Positions 11,500-22,299 of a stretch of 64,000 nt of DNA are shown here, in pieces (position 1 is the first letter of the stretch; every line of letters begins with the position of its first letter). The stretch covers positions 59,653,120 through 59,717,119 of the forward strand of contig CM043956.1 in the NCBI GenBank assembly GCA_014529385.2. The letters are read 5' to 3'. The notes under the pieces were generated by a model. It was not told where the DNA came from. It searched no databases and saw only the letters and a list, made by a program, of their open reading frames with translations. This stretch comes from Adiantum capillus-veneris (Eukaryota; Streptophyta; Polypodiopsida; Polypodiales; Pteridaceae). A program made the translations under genes and the position numbers.

Positions 11500-11920
11500 T
11501 GTTGTATTACTTCAGAGGACTCAGGAGTGTGCTTTGACGCTCGACTGATCGCCTTGTATGGGTCATGCTGGGACCACCAAACCAACCAAGCTTTGGGCAA
11601 GAAACCTTGAACTGGCTGAAGACAGGTCTAGACTCTACTAGACCAGGCAAGTGACTAGACCGGGCTGGACCATGGATGAGGAGGACTAGATCAGGGACAA
11701 GGAGGACTAGATCAGGGACTGGTCTAGACTCTACTAGACCAGGCAAGTGACTAGACCGGGTTGGTGGACCATGGATGAGGAGGACTAGATCAGGGACAAG
11801 GAGGACTAGACTAGGGTCAAGGAGGTCTAGACCAGGGACGAGGACAGGTTGGACCAGGGTGAGAGATGACTAGGGCGAGAGAGGACTAGACCAGTTGGAC
11901 CAGGCGAGAGGAGAACAATG
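11500..11920. repeat. CTAGAC-rich minisatellite in Gy-B leader
   Basis: A unit of about 95 bp occurs twice in near-perfect form (about 11,624-11,717 and 11,718-11,815), then decays to shorter repeats of GGACTAGA and CAGGGACAAGGA. It lies between gag and the 5' LTR of Gy-B, so it is in the leader. The rest of the leader (11,307-12,050) has no convincing ORF. The bases next to the LTR (12,030-12,050) should hold the PBS; I could not assign a tRNA. Confidence 0.7.
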
Positions 11921-12050
11921 CAAGGCAAGGTCGGCAAAGCTAGGCAAGGTAGGTGAAGCTAGATAGACCCAGCCAGCTTCAAGATTTGAACCTCACAGAG
12001 TGAGATTTCAGTTGAGGTCGTCCCACCATGATCGCCAAAATGAGAGCACT

Positions 12051-12094
12051 TGTAGCGTGGATAACGTGATGTGCTCTCTACAGTGGGTGGTCCT
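12051..12094 (-). repeat. Gy-B 5' LTR, inner piece (split by Co-1)
   Basis: It matches 6,295-6,340 and stops at the Co-1 insertion. The other 497 bases continue at 17,639-18,135. The last five bases, GTCCT (12,090-12,094), are the Co-1 target duplication. Confidence 0.88.
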
Positions 12095-12286
12095 TGTTGG
12101 GGTATAAAGCCCAATGTGGTCGCCCAGGTAAGTGGGCGGGCCGCCAGGTATGTACACATATTCTTTTGTTAAAACCTAATAAGAACTCACTATGATCTAC
12201 ACATTACAGTAGAGCGAGTTCACCATATCGTCGTGCTCTTCTTCTCGCACTCTCTCTCGCGTCGCACTTCCGCTCGTACTCCTTCA
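12095..12286 (+). repeat. Co-1 5' LTR
   Basis: It begins TGTTGGGG and ends CCTTCA. It matches 17,442-17,633 except for A/C in CTATGATCTAC and G/A in CATATCGTCG. The short length (192 bp) is normal for copia. Confidence 0.95.
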
Positions 12287-12288
12287 AC

Positions 12289-12300
12289 TGGTATCAGAGC
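12289..12300 (+). other. Co-1 primer-binding site (initiator tRNA-Met)
   Basis: TGGTATCAGAGC starts two bases after the 5' LTR. It is the standard copia primer site, complementary to the 3' end of plant initiator tRNA-Met. Confidence 0.95.
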
Positions 12301-13371
12301 TCAGATCGAGGCTCGAGGCAGCACTACAGGAGGCTAGAGTCACCAGCTCAGATTGGAGTGAAATTCGACAGGCGAAGACACGGCCCCAAATCCTGTGGGA
12401 GAACCTGAAGGGCTTGGTGTTCTCAAAATTTCATTCTGAGGTCATCTCGGCCACCGTTCGGCTTCGACAAAGGTCTGCGCATGCCATTTTCGACTACGTG
12501 GTCTCAGTGGGTGCAGATTCGACTCTCCAAATTTGGGTTTTTTCGGCCTACGACTGCAGGTGCTGAGGATATCGACACTCCCAGAGTGTTGATTTGTGGC
12601 TGTCTACACATCGAAGGACGGCTCACAGTTCTTGGAGGCCTGTCACATTCGACACGGACGCATCTACACACAGACTGTAGGCGACATCCACTAGTTCATC
12701 CGGTAGCTTGTGTTTGCTGCTTGATATTCCAGATTTCATCCTGACATTGCAGGTACTTCCACATGGGATGTATTGTCAGAGATGATGTATGTTTGTTGAG
12801 GGTTTGCTGGCTGTGAGTCACGCAGCAAACAACCGCCGCAGCGGTTACAACATATAGTGGGAAATTTGTGGATGTATGACTTTGTGGGAAGTCTATGTAC
12901 TGTCAGATTTACTGCAGCCTTTGTTGAGGGTTGAGTGAGGTTTTATTGAGCTTGAGGGTTCTTGAATGTTGAGATCCTTTCGGTGATACAGGTCTTGGAG
13001 CGATCCCTCGAGCACCCTTAGATAGGCAGCTAGGATGTATTGACTGTGAGTTAGACAGTTGGGATTGAATCTTTTCTTTACTGCCGTTGAGGCATTGTCC
13101 CAGTCTATGCTTACAGGACAGTGACAGGACATTCAGAGATAGTACAGGTGCAAGACAGGTTTACCCATAGCTTACAGTGTCAGAGAGACAATGTTTTTTG
13201 AGCTGTTTTTGTACACCAGAGCCATTTTACAAAGGAGACTCTGCCAAAATTTCTGCAGAATCTGAAGCTTTCTTGGTTCATTTGACAGGTTGATATTGGT
13301 TCAGAGGTCAGTTTACAAGGGAAACTCTGCCGAATTTTTCCCAAGAAAGTAAACTACTGTGAAGCGTAGCT
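12301..13371 (+). other. Co-1 untranslated leader
   Basis: There are 1.07 kb between the PBS and the gag start, without a coding region I can support. Short ORFs on both strands resemble nothing and are not in frame with gag. TTTACAAGG(G/A)(A/G)ACTCTGCC occurs twice (about 13,228 and 13,313), a small internal repeat just before gag. Confidence 0.6.
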
Positions 13372-16300
13372 ATGGCTGGATCACAGGACACTGCTCTTTA
13401 CAATATCAAGAAGCTGGATGGAACCAATTTCCCATTGTGGAAGCAGCAGATTTGGCACGTGTTGGTACAAAAGAAGCAGATAAAACCTATAAAGCTCAAG
13501 GGGATAAAACCAGAAGATATGGACGAAGATGAATGGAGCGAAATGGATGAATTAGCACTTTCTACCATTATGCTGACTTTGGCAGAAAGCGTTTACTTCA
13601 ATGTAGCAGACGAGATGTCGGCTTATCAAGCATGGTTAAAGCTGAGTGATCTTTATGAGAAGCAGAGTGCAACTTCACAGGTATACTGGCTTAAGAAGCT
13701 TGTTGACTTGAAGATGAAAGAAGGGACACCTATGTCCAATCATTTGAATGAATTCAACACAATCTATAGTTAGTTGTCAGCTCAAGGTGTCAAGTTTGAT
13801 GAACCTGTTAGAGCTATTTTCCTGTTGATCACATTACCGGAAAGTTGGGACACTTTTCGCACAGCTTTGAGTAATTCTGCACCTCCAGATGGTTTGAACA
13901 TAGCAGGTGTAGAAGGAAGTCTTCTTACTGAAGAAACCAATAGAAAGACAATGGACAAAGGCAAAGGAACAGCCTTAGTTGTCAGGGTAAGGACCAAAGA
14001 AAAGTACAAAGGTGGAAAGAGGAATCAGTCTCGTAGCAAGTCCCGCAGTGCTAAAGGCAAGAGTGACATAGAATGCTACCATTGTGGCAAGAAGGGTCAC
14101 ATGAAAAGAGACTGCAGAGAATGGAAAGTAGAAAAAGGCAAAGAGAAAGCTGAAGACCATGGTGAGAAGAACAAGTCCTCAGTGAAGATTCAAGAAATAA
14201 ATGTGACAAACACTGTTGCAGAGGATGACAGTCTAGTGTCAGGAGACATCTACTTCTTGAAGAATACAATGGACTCAGCTCTTCTTACAGCATCTGATGG
14301 AAATGCACTGAGTGACTGGATTATAGACTCAGGGGAATCACTTCATGTGTCTCCAAACAAGGAGTGGTTTACCTCTTATGTGACCACTAAAGATCATGTT
14401 CGGCTAGGCAATGGGCAGACATGTGAGATCTTAGGTGTTGGAGATGTTCAATTGAAGTTTCAGAATTGCTCTTCTTTCACGCTGAAGAATGTGAGACATG
14501 TTCCCGCAATTACAAAGAGCTTGATCAACACAGGTTTACTTGATGATGCTGGCTACATCACCACTTTTGGACAGAACATGTGGAAGATATACAAGGGTTC
14601 TATGACAGTAGCACATGGAGTAAAGTCTGGAGGACTTTACATGATTTATGTATCAAATGTCTCTAAAAATGTAATCAATGTAACCGAGCAACCGAACGTT
14701 TCTTTGTGGCATAGCCGGTTAGGACATATGTCCAAGAAGGGAATGGAAATCTTGTCTTGTTCTGGTTATTTTCCTGGCTTTTCATTTAATGATTTTGAAT
14801 TCTGTGAACATTGTCTATATGGTAAGCAAACACAACAGCCACATAAGCATAGAAGCAGTAGAAGAGATACACAGTTGGCACTTGTTCATAGTGATTTGTG
14901 TGGACCTATGCCTAACCTATCTCTAGGGGGAGCTTCTTACTTTATGACATTTATAGATGATTACTCGAGGAAAGTATGGGTTTACTTTCTCAAGCATAAG
15001 GATGAAGCGTTTAGTGTTTTCAAAACGTTTGTGACACTTGTGGAGAATCAGAGTGGCCAGAAGCTTGAATGCTTACGCACTGACAATGGTGGAGAGTATG
15101 TTTCAAAGGCCTTTCAGGACTTTTGTGAGTCAAAAGGTATAAAACGTGAACTTACTGCTCCTTACAATCCTCCTCAAAATGGTGTTGCTGAGAGGATGAA
15201 TAGGACCATACAAGAGAAGGTCAGAAGTATGTTGTATAATGCACAGCTGCCAAATGGGTTTTGGGCTGAAGCTGTATCAACAGCTGTTCATCTTGTAAAT
15301 AGATCTCCTAGCAAGGTTTTGCAGAAGGATTTAGTGCTAGAGATGGTATGGTCAGGCAAAATGCCCTCATACAAGCATCTCAGAGTCTTTGGCTGTGAGG
15401 CATATACTCACGTTTCAAAGGAATTTAGGAACAAACTTGAGCCAAAGAGTAGAAAGTACATCTTTCTAGGCTATGGTAATTCTGGTGAGATGGGGTACAT
15501 ACTTTGGGATCCCGAATCCAAAAAGTTTGTCCGCAGCAATGATGTTCACTTTAATGAATCCAAATATCATTCTAAACCAAAGAGGGTTGAGGAGATTAGA
15601 AGAGTTGTCTTCCAAGAAGATGGACCTGCACGTGCAAGACAAAATGTCAGGGCTCAAGAGGAGCAAGGACAGGATAGAGTGGAACCACAGGTTGTGACTG
15701 AGCCTGAGCCACCTATTGTGCGTAGATCTAGATGTGTCACGCGACCTCCTGATAGGTTTGTTCCATCTATGAATTATGTCATGTTGACTGATTGCAATGA
15801 GCCTTCATGTTACAAGGAAGCAGTGCAAATGAAGGACTCTGGGTATTGGCAATTGGCCATGGAGTCAGAGATGACAGCTCTGCATAAAAACAAGACATGG
15901 AAGCTAGTTAAATTACCACAGGGCAAAAAGGCTCTACCTTGTAAATGGGTTTACAGGTATAAGATCACCGCTCATGATAGTCAACCAAAGTACAAAGCAA
16001 GGCTTGTTGCCAAGGGCTTTAAGCAAGAACAAGGCATTGACTTTGATAAAGTCTTCTCTCCGGTGGTCAAGATGACTACATTGAGATGCTTTCTTGCATT
16101 TGTTGCCATATTAGATTTGGTGTTGCACCAAATGGATGTCAAGACAGCGTTCTTGCATGGTGATTTAGATGTGGAAATTTACATGCAGCAGCCAGAAGGG
16201 TTTGTTGAGAAAGGCAAGGAAGATTGGGTATGCCAGTTGTTAAAGAGTCTTTATGGCTTAAAACAATCACCGAGGGCATGGTACCATAAATTCCACAAGT

Positions 16301-17352
16301 TTATGCTTTCTCAAGGCTACAAACGTAGTGAGTTCGATCACTGTCTATATACAAAGAAGGCTAAGGATGGTAGTTGGCTAATCCTTATTTTGTATGTGGA
16401 TGACATGTTGATTGTTGGCAAGCTCTTGGAAGAAATTTCAGCTTTGAAGTGAAAGATGGCAAAATCATTTGACATGAAAGACATGGGTGAGGCAAGTCAT
16501 ATACTTGGTATGCGCATTGAGAGAGACAGATCAAAGAAGTTGATTTGGTTATCTCAAACAGAGTATATTGACAAGGTTTTGCAACGTTTCAATATGGAGA
16601 AGGGAAAGGCATTGAGTGTTCCATTGCCACAATATGTGAAACTTAGCAAACAAGATTGTCCTGTGTCTAAGGAAGAACAGGCTGAAATGGATAAGATTCC
16701 ATATGCGTCTGCAGTGGGTAGTTTGATGTATGCAATGATTGCTACTCGCCCAGACATTGCATTTGCAGTGGGAGTAGTAAGTCGATACATGTCAAACCCA
16801 GGCAAGAAACATTGGGAGGCAGTGAAAGGAATATTGAGATACCTGAAAGCTACAAAGAGTATGCGTATATGCTATGGGAGTTAGGAGCTAAGTGTAAAGG
16901 GTTTTACAGACTCAGATTATGCAGGTGACTTAGACAACCGAAGGTCTACGTCATGGTATGTCTTTACATTGGCTTGTGGAGCAGTATCATGGCGTTCTAG
17001 ATTACAAGATTGTGTTACTCAGTCTACTACAGAGGCTGAATATGTTGCAGCATCAGAGACATGCAAAGAATCAATTTGGCTTAATCGACTAGTAGCAGAT
17101 TTGGGAATCAAAGAAGAGATGCCTGTGTTATATTGTGATAGTCAAAGTGCTATACCATTGGCTCGCAATCCAGTTTATCACTCAAAGACAAAGCATGTGG
17201 ATGTGAAGTATCATTTCATCAGGGAAATGCTCGAGGATAAGCAACTTCACCTTGTCAAAGTTCACACCACAGAAAATCCTCCTGATCTACTTACAAAAGG
17301 ACTTCCCTCAGAGAGCTTTGCGCATTTTCGCAAGCAGTTAGGTGTAGGGTAG
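13372..17352 (+). pseudogene. gag-pol: Co-1 gag-pol polyprotein, three in-frame stops, no frameshift
   Basis: One frame runs from ATG 13,372 to TAG 17,350 (about 1,327 codons, normal for copia). It is broken only by TAG 13,771, TGA 16,450 and TAG 16,882. Domains in order: UBN2-type gag; zinc knuckle CYHCGKKGHMKRDC (residues about 236-249); protease WIIDSGESLHVSP (about 316; E replaces the usual A/S after DSG); integrase HSRLGHM zinc region (about 447), then core acidic residues in HSDLCGPM, TDNGGEY and NGVAERM; RT with YVDDML (about 1,010); RNase H with YCDSQSAI (about 1,250) and the closing KHVDVKYHFIREM. All three stops could come from single C-to-T changes in Gln or Arg codons. It is dead, but only recently. 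Confidence 0.93.
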
Positions 17353-17430
17353 TACATCACTTCTCTACATCTCTTGTATATTAGCTTGTATAGTAGCTTC
17401 TCTCACACTTAAAGTACCACATTGGACTTT

Positions 17431-17440
17431 AAGTGGGAGG
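17431..17440 (+). other. Co-1 polypurine tract
   Basis: AAGTGGGAGG lies directly before the 3' LTR, the usual place where plus-strand DNA synthesis is primed. 17,353-17,430 is short 3' untranslated sequence. Confidence 0.85.
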
Positions 17441-17441
17441 T

Positions 17442-17633
17442 TGTTGGGGTATAAAGCCCAATGTGGTCGCCCAGGTAAGTGGGCGGGCCGCCAGGTATGT
17501 ACACATATTCTTTTGTTAAAACCTAATAAGAACTCACTATGCTCTACACATTACAGTAGAGCGAGTTCACCATATCATCGTGCTCTTCTTCTCGCACTCT
17601 CTCTCGCGTCGCACTTCCGCTCGTACTCCTTCA
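17442..17633 (+). repeat. Co-1 3' LTR
   Basis: It is a 192-bp copy of the 5' LTR with two differences, starting TGTTGGGG and ending TTCA, followed by target duplication GTCCT (17,634-17,638). Confidence 0.95.
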
Positions 17634-17638
17634 GTCCT

Positions 17639-18135
17639 CAGTGCAATGTGCGTGACAATCTCACTCAACCAGGATGAACAGAAAGGAAACAATAGACATC
17701 AAAAGAGCTCACAAAGGCACACCAGCAGACCAGAACATATGACTCAACTATCTCAAAGATTGATACAGACTCTGGCGTGGCAGCACACTCAGCTGTAGCC
17801 CAAGACTCACAGGTACAATGGGGGTGTCAAAGTTTAAATGTGTCAGGATGGTGAAGACGTGCTCTGTGTATAGACTCATTATATACGACTACGTACAAGA
17901 TATGAAGTAGATGATGATAATGACCCAACGGCCCATAAATGTCAGCCACCTAAGCCAATCTCCAAAGTGAGTGGTGGTGGTGACCTGGCCACGATGTCCA
18001 CTAGACCACCGTCCCGTCTGTATCCTGCCATGTGTCATTGGCCAGCCCAGCCCAGAGAGTCTTTCCAATGTGAACTAGACCATACCAATTGTACTAACCG
18101 AGTGTCCTGTGAAAGTGACACTGTAGCAGGCTACA
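17639..18135 (-). repeat. Gy-B 5' LTR, outer piece
   Basis: It matches 6,340-6,835 and ends CTACA, followed by GAAAT (18,136-18,140), the right copy of the Gy-B target duplication. Together with 12,051-12,094 it makes 541 bp. Confidence 0.9.
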
Positions 18136-18140
18136 GAAAT

Positions 18141-18831
18141 GTATCCTAGAAAGCGACTGAACAGACGAAGCCTACATACCTGAACCCTTCCCAGAGCATT
18201 TATTCGAACCATTCGAGTGGGCTCAAATCTTAGCGACAATGGATGTATGTGTGAATACGTCTATGCCTACTCAATTTTGCAATGAGGATGGCTACGACAT
18301 AGTTCCCATCCAAATGATGTTAGTCCTTAACATCGAGAAAACAAGGATGAGGAAACAAAGGACTTGATGAAAGCTCAACAAGTTTTTTCTAACCTCTATT
18401 ACGATGCAGCTGATGAGTTGGATGAACACTCAACTATCTCCGAAGATTCGGGATTCGAAAAAGAACATACAAGAGCTCAACTACTCTTAAGGGGAAGGGA
18501 GGAAATTTTTTTTGACTTTCCAAACCAGAAATCAAGAAGACAAAATGGTATAGAAGAAAGAGGGACACTAAAATTGTGAAAGCACGACCTATGCCGTCAG
18601 TCTCCAATAAAACACAATTGTTGATGTAGATAGATGCTAAAGATTGTGTCAAGGACAAAATAACTGGCAAATATCCTTCGAACGGAAACTCAAAAATGTC
18701 TCAGACATCGAGAAAAACAAGGAAGGGTACTCAAGAAGAACATCAGGATAAAAAACCACTCATGACTAGAGTCGAGCGGAAAAATAAATATCAAGAGTTG
18801 AAAAAAGCTCTAAAGGAGATACACCACCAAA
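18141..18831 (+). pseudogene. Gy-A pol: spacer between PR1 and RT
   Basis: Gy-A resumes here after Gy-B. The residues FEWAQILATMDV near 18,215 and FCNEDGYDIVP near 18,280 match Gy-C's minus-strand protein at 36,562-36,888 (LEWEHILATLDI, FCDTDGYDVLP), so this linker is conserved between the two copies. It is acidic and charged, with stops and frame changes. No enzymatic domain is visible. In the family it joins protease to RT. Confidence 0.65.
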
Positions 18832-20450
18832 ATGGAAACCATGGAAGAGGATGGGAAGGATGTAATGCATGTTCCATCCCATTACAAACAGTATACTCTC
18901 CAAGATTGGAAAATCATAATCGAACAATCTGTTAGGGAACTACGAAAACAAGGCGAGTCTTACGAAGGACCTGAAAACGCTAAAAGGGTAGACTTGGCTG
19001 AACCAGGAGAAGAGCCTAGGCCGGCTTACATTGCAAATGACCTAACACAAGAAGAAGAAAATATTTTGTTCAGTTTGCTAAAGGAATATTGGGATATCTT
19101 TGCTTGGTCTTACAAAGATCTCAAGGGTGTTGATCCAGAAATCAGCCAACATACCATACCCATGAGAGATGATACGAAACCAAGTAGACAGAGACCATAC
19201 ACTTATAACGAAACGTTTGCTAGAAAGATCAAAGAAGAGATTGAAAAACTAAAGGAAGATGAATTCATCTACAAAATTGAACACACTGATTGTGTGTCCC
19301 CAATTGTGGTAGTACCTAAGAAGAATGGGAAATTACGAGTGTGCGTTAATCTCAAAAAAGTGAATGCAGCTACCATTAGAGACAACTTTCCTCTTCTGAT
19401 AACTAAGCACATTTTAGAACGAGTGGTAGGAAAAGAATCTTACATCTTCTTAGATGGCTTTTCGGAATACAATCAACTTTTGGTTGACCCAAAAGATCAG
19501 CACAAAACTGCTTTTGCAACAGAATGGGGTATATTTGCCTATCGGGTTAACTAATGCTCCAGCCACATTTCAGAGATTGATGAGCCATGCTTTCAAAGAG
19601 TATCTTCATAAATTCTTGGAAGTATACATGGATGATTTATGCGTACATTCGTCAATCCAAGCTGATCATTTTGAACACCTCAAAAAGGTATTCGAGAAAT
19701 GTAGACTTTACAGGATTTGCTTAAACCCGGAAAAGTGCACATTCATGGGAAGACAAGGGAAAATTCTTGACATATAGTGCCTAAAAATGGCATAGCTACC
19801 GATATTGAAAAGATTCATGTCATTGCTGATTTGCCTAGACCAACAACAGTCAAAGGGGTACAAGCCTTCATGGGACATTGTGGATATTACTGACGGTTCA
19901 TCTACATGTATTCTATAATTGAAAAACCCATGTATAGCTTGATTATGCACTTTGAATGGACCGAGGCATGTGAAGAATCCTTCATGAAGCTTAAGCAAGC
20001 TCTCACCTCAGCTCCAGTATTGAAAGCACCCGATTGGGATAAGGTATTCCACGTACATGTAGATGCTTCAAACTTTGCTATTGGATGTATACTAGCCCAA
20101 CCAAGAGATGGGAAAATTTACTTTCCTATTTCTTATGCTAGCCGACAATTGAATATGGCAAAAAATAATTACACCACCACTTAAAGAGAAGGACTAGGAA
20201 TGATCTATGCCATTCAAAAGTATAGAAATTACCTATTGGCCAACAAGTTTGTGCTCTTTGTGGACCACCAAGCCTTGTTATATTTGGTCAACAAGCCATG
20301 CAACATAGGAAGAATAGTGAGATAGTTCATCATTCTTCTCGAATTTGATTTCACATTGGTTGTTAAAAAAGGCACTACACATCAACGAGCAGATCATTTG
20401 TCCAGGATTGTTTCAGGGGAATCACCTAAAGGGGTAGATGATGATCTAAC
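18832..20450 (+). pseudogene. pol: Gy-A reverse transcriptase and RNase H
   Basis: RT begins after FAWSYKDLKGVD (about 19,098). SPIVVVPKKNGKLRVCVNLK and the conserved QHKTAFATEWGIFAYRV are followed by a deletion of about 10 bases near 19,550, which removes the MPFG expected before LTNAPATFQ. The catalytic motif is YMDDLC at about 19,624. RNase H follows with HVDASNFAIGCILAQ (about 20,055), REGLGMIYAIQ after a stop at about 20,182, and FVDHQALLYL. It ends at RADHLSRI (about 20,395). The enzyme would copy element RNA to DNA. Four or more lesions disable it. Confidence 0.85.
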
Positions 20451-20850
20451 AGATGCCTATTTGTTCTCCGTGGAAATGATACCTAGATGGGCGGGAAAAA
20501 TTATGTCCTTAATGACAATAGCTCAAGTGGATTCACCACTTCCTATCACAGTTGATTTAATCGAGCAATCGGCTACGTATCAATTACTAGCTGGGAGGCT
20601 ATATAAAAGAAATCAAGACGGAATATTGATTTTATGCATTAATCCTGAAGAAAGAGATCAATACTTAAGTCAAGCACATGTTACCATAGTAGGACTTCAC
20701 TTTGCGGAAGACCAAACTATGCAATGAATCTTAAGACTTGGAGTATTTTGGCCCACTATGAGGAGAGATGTTCGATCTTTTGTAATAGATTGCCCTTAAT
20801 GTCAGAAACAAAAACCCGTTCCTCGTGTAACATTGTTTCAAATGTCACTT
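20451..20850 (+). pseudogene. Gy-A pol: extra H2C2 zinc-binding module (module a)
   Basis: Between RNase H and the normal integrase start lies an additional zinc-finger-like module. It begins with YQLLAGRLYKRNQDG (about 20,580). The ligand pattern is H-x6-H in AHVTIVGLHF (about 20,676) and C-x2-C in IDCP*CQ (about 20,790), where the stop replaces the residue between P and C. FWPTM precedes it, as in canonical integrase H2C2 domains. The order LYKR, then the His pair, then WPTM, then the Cys pair is the same as in the canonical module at 20,960-21,190. Gy-C has the same extra module. It looks like a diverged domain duplication. Confidence 0.75.
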
Positions 20851-22200
20851 GTTCCTAAGTGGAGTAACTATCTGGTTACTTATTTATCGAGCCGAACATT
20901 TCCTGAGGATATGAGTAAACGTCATCAAAGAGCAGTTGAAACAGAAGCAAGAGACTATGCTCTTATTGGGAACCAATTGTATCGGAGAGGTAAGGATCAA
21001 TATTTGCGTCTTTGTGAAAATGAAAACGAGTATATTCTGATTATAGAACAAGCACATGCTGGATTAGCTGGAGGTCACTTTTCTAGTGAGACCACCCCAA
21101 GAGCAATCTTGATGGCAGGCATATGGTGGCCAATACTTTTTGCAGATGCCAAAGAATATGTTCGAAGGTGTGATGCTTGTCAACAAGCAAAAATTCCAAC
21201 ACGGGTAGACAATATGCCCTTAAGACCAATGATGGAGGCTAGAGCCTTCGCAAAATGGGGTATAGATTTTGTTGGACCAATACAACCACCTACTTATAGA
21301 ACCCAACCTCAATATATCATTGTAGCTACGGACTATTTGACTAAATGGGCTGAGGCTAAAGCGACTCAAAAGAATGATGCCAGAACCACTGCTGCATTCT
21401 TATATGAGTATATATTCGTAAGGTATGGACTGCCAATAGAGATTGCCATTGATTGGAGAATTCATTTCCTCAACGAGGTAATAGAGTATTTTCTTAATGA
21501 GTTTATGGTTATCCATAACAAATCAGCTCCCCATCACCCACAAGCAAACGAACAAGCTGAGCATACGACTAAAATTCTTAGCTCGGTACTGACCAAAGTG
21601 GTTAGTTCAGGAAGGACCGACTGGGAAATGAATCTCCATGCAGCTCTATAGGCTTATCACATTGCATTCAAAACAGATTTAAATGCTACACCCTTTAATC
21701 TTGTTTATGGTCTTGATGCCATACTGCCAATAGAATTTCTATTGCCAACCTTAAGGGTAGCACAGACTCTTGAGTGGACTGGACATGAATTGTCAGAAAG
21801 ACTAGAAGATTTGGAAAAGCTAGACGAGAAAAGGCTAACTGCCGCGTAGCTCATATCTATGCACAAAAGAGGAAACAAAAACAATTTTTTGATTCCCACT
21901 TAATCACCAAAATTTTCAAGAAAGGGGACTTAGTTCTAGTCTAGTCTTAAGCAACACATTCCCAAGTTTAAGAAAAAGGGAAATGGACCATTTATCATTG
22001 AAGATGTATCTCCAAGTGGAGCAATAAAATTTTCAACAATAGATGGTGAACCAATGGCTAATTGGATTAGTGGATGTCGTTTAAAGAAATACAATTTGCC
22101 ACTAACCAATGAATTGCTAGAGAGAATGCATGCAGCCAAACAAAGGAAGATGAAGTGACAGTAGGTTATTGATGAAGCCCAAGAGGAAGCTAGACTTTGG
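20851..22200 (+). pseudogene. Gy-A integrase (canonical H2C2 module b, DDE core, C-terminal domain)
   Basis: The linker SSRTFPEDMSKRHQRAVETE leads to NQLYRRGKD, then H-x6-H in AHAGLAGGHF (about 21,055), and C-x2-C in RCDACQQ (about 21,170). The core has GIDFVGPI (first Asp, about 21,265), a second Asp in AIDWRIHFLNEV (about 21,450), and Glu in NEQAEHTTK (about 21,550), so all three acidic residues remain. The C-terminal part has GPFIIEDVSPSGAIK and NWISGCRLKKYN (about 21,980-22,095), as in the Athila/Tat family. Stops lie near 21,649, 21,847 and 21,942. Confidence 0.85.
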
Positions 22201-22299
22201 GTGGTCAAGCGTAAAGCTGCTCTCAAGAATCAACAGATACCGATTCCCATCAACACTTTAAGACTAGATGATCATCAATGGAAATTACCTAAAGATACA

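Larger units (their letters stand above)
12095..17633 (+). mobile_element. Co-1: near-complete Ty1/copia element
   Basis: It has 192-bp LTRs at both ends, a tRNA-Met type PBS, a gag-pol reading frame with three in-frame stops, and a PPT. A perfect 5-bp target duplication GTCCT is at 12,090-12,094 and 17,634-17,638. It sits inside the 5' LTR of Gy-B, whose two parts rejoin to exactly the length of the other Gy-B LTR. LTRs differ at 2 of 192 positions by eye, so it is the youngest element that can be dated here. Confidence 0.96.
6295..18135 (-). mobile_element. Gy-B: non-autonomous gypsy-like element with gag and protease only
   Basis: The two 541-bp LTRs are 6,295-6,835 and 12,051-12,094 plus 17,639-18,135, the second split by copia Co-1. 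The interior codes on minus for gag and a retropepsin, and no RT, RNase H or integrase is visible. Without Co-1 it is about 6.3 kb. The interior also holds two GC-rich minisatellites and, in the opposite orientation, a coiled-coil fragment and a villin fragment. It would have needed enzymes from another element. LTRs differ at roughly 10% of positions by eye, so it is old, though younger than Gy-A, which it interrupts. Confidence 0.85.

Noticed and set aside
13771-13773. Programmed stop read-through between gag and pol in Co-1
   Set aside because: The TAG lies inside gag, well before the zinc knuckle, so it is a disabling mutation.
20356-20727. Second (archaeal-type) RNase H as in Tat elements
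   Set aside because: The stretch after RNase H reads as an H2C2-like module (LYKR, H-x6-H, WPTM, C-x2-C); no D-E-D RNase H pattern was found.
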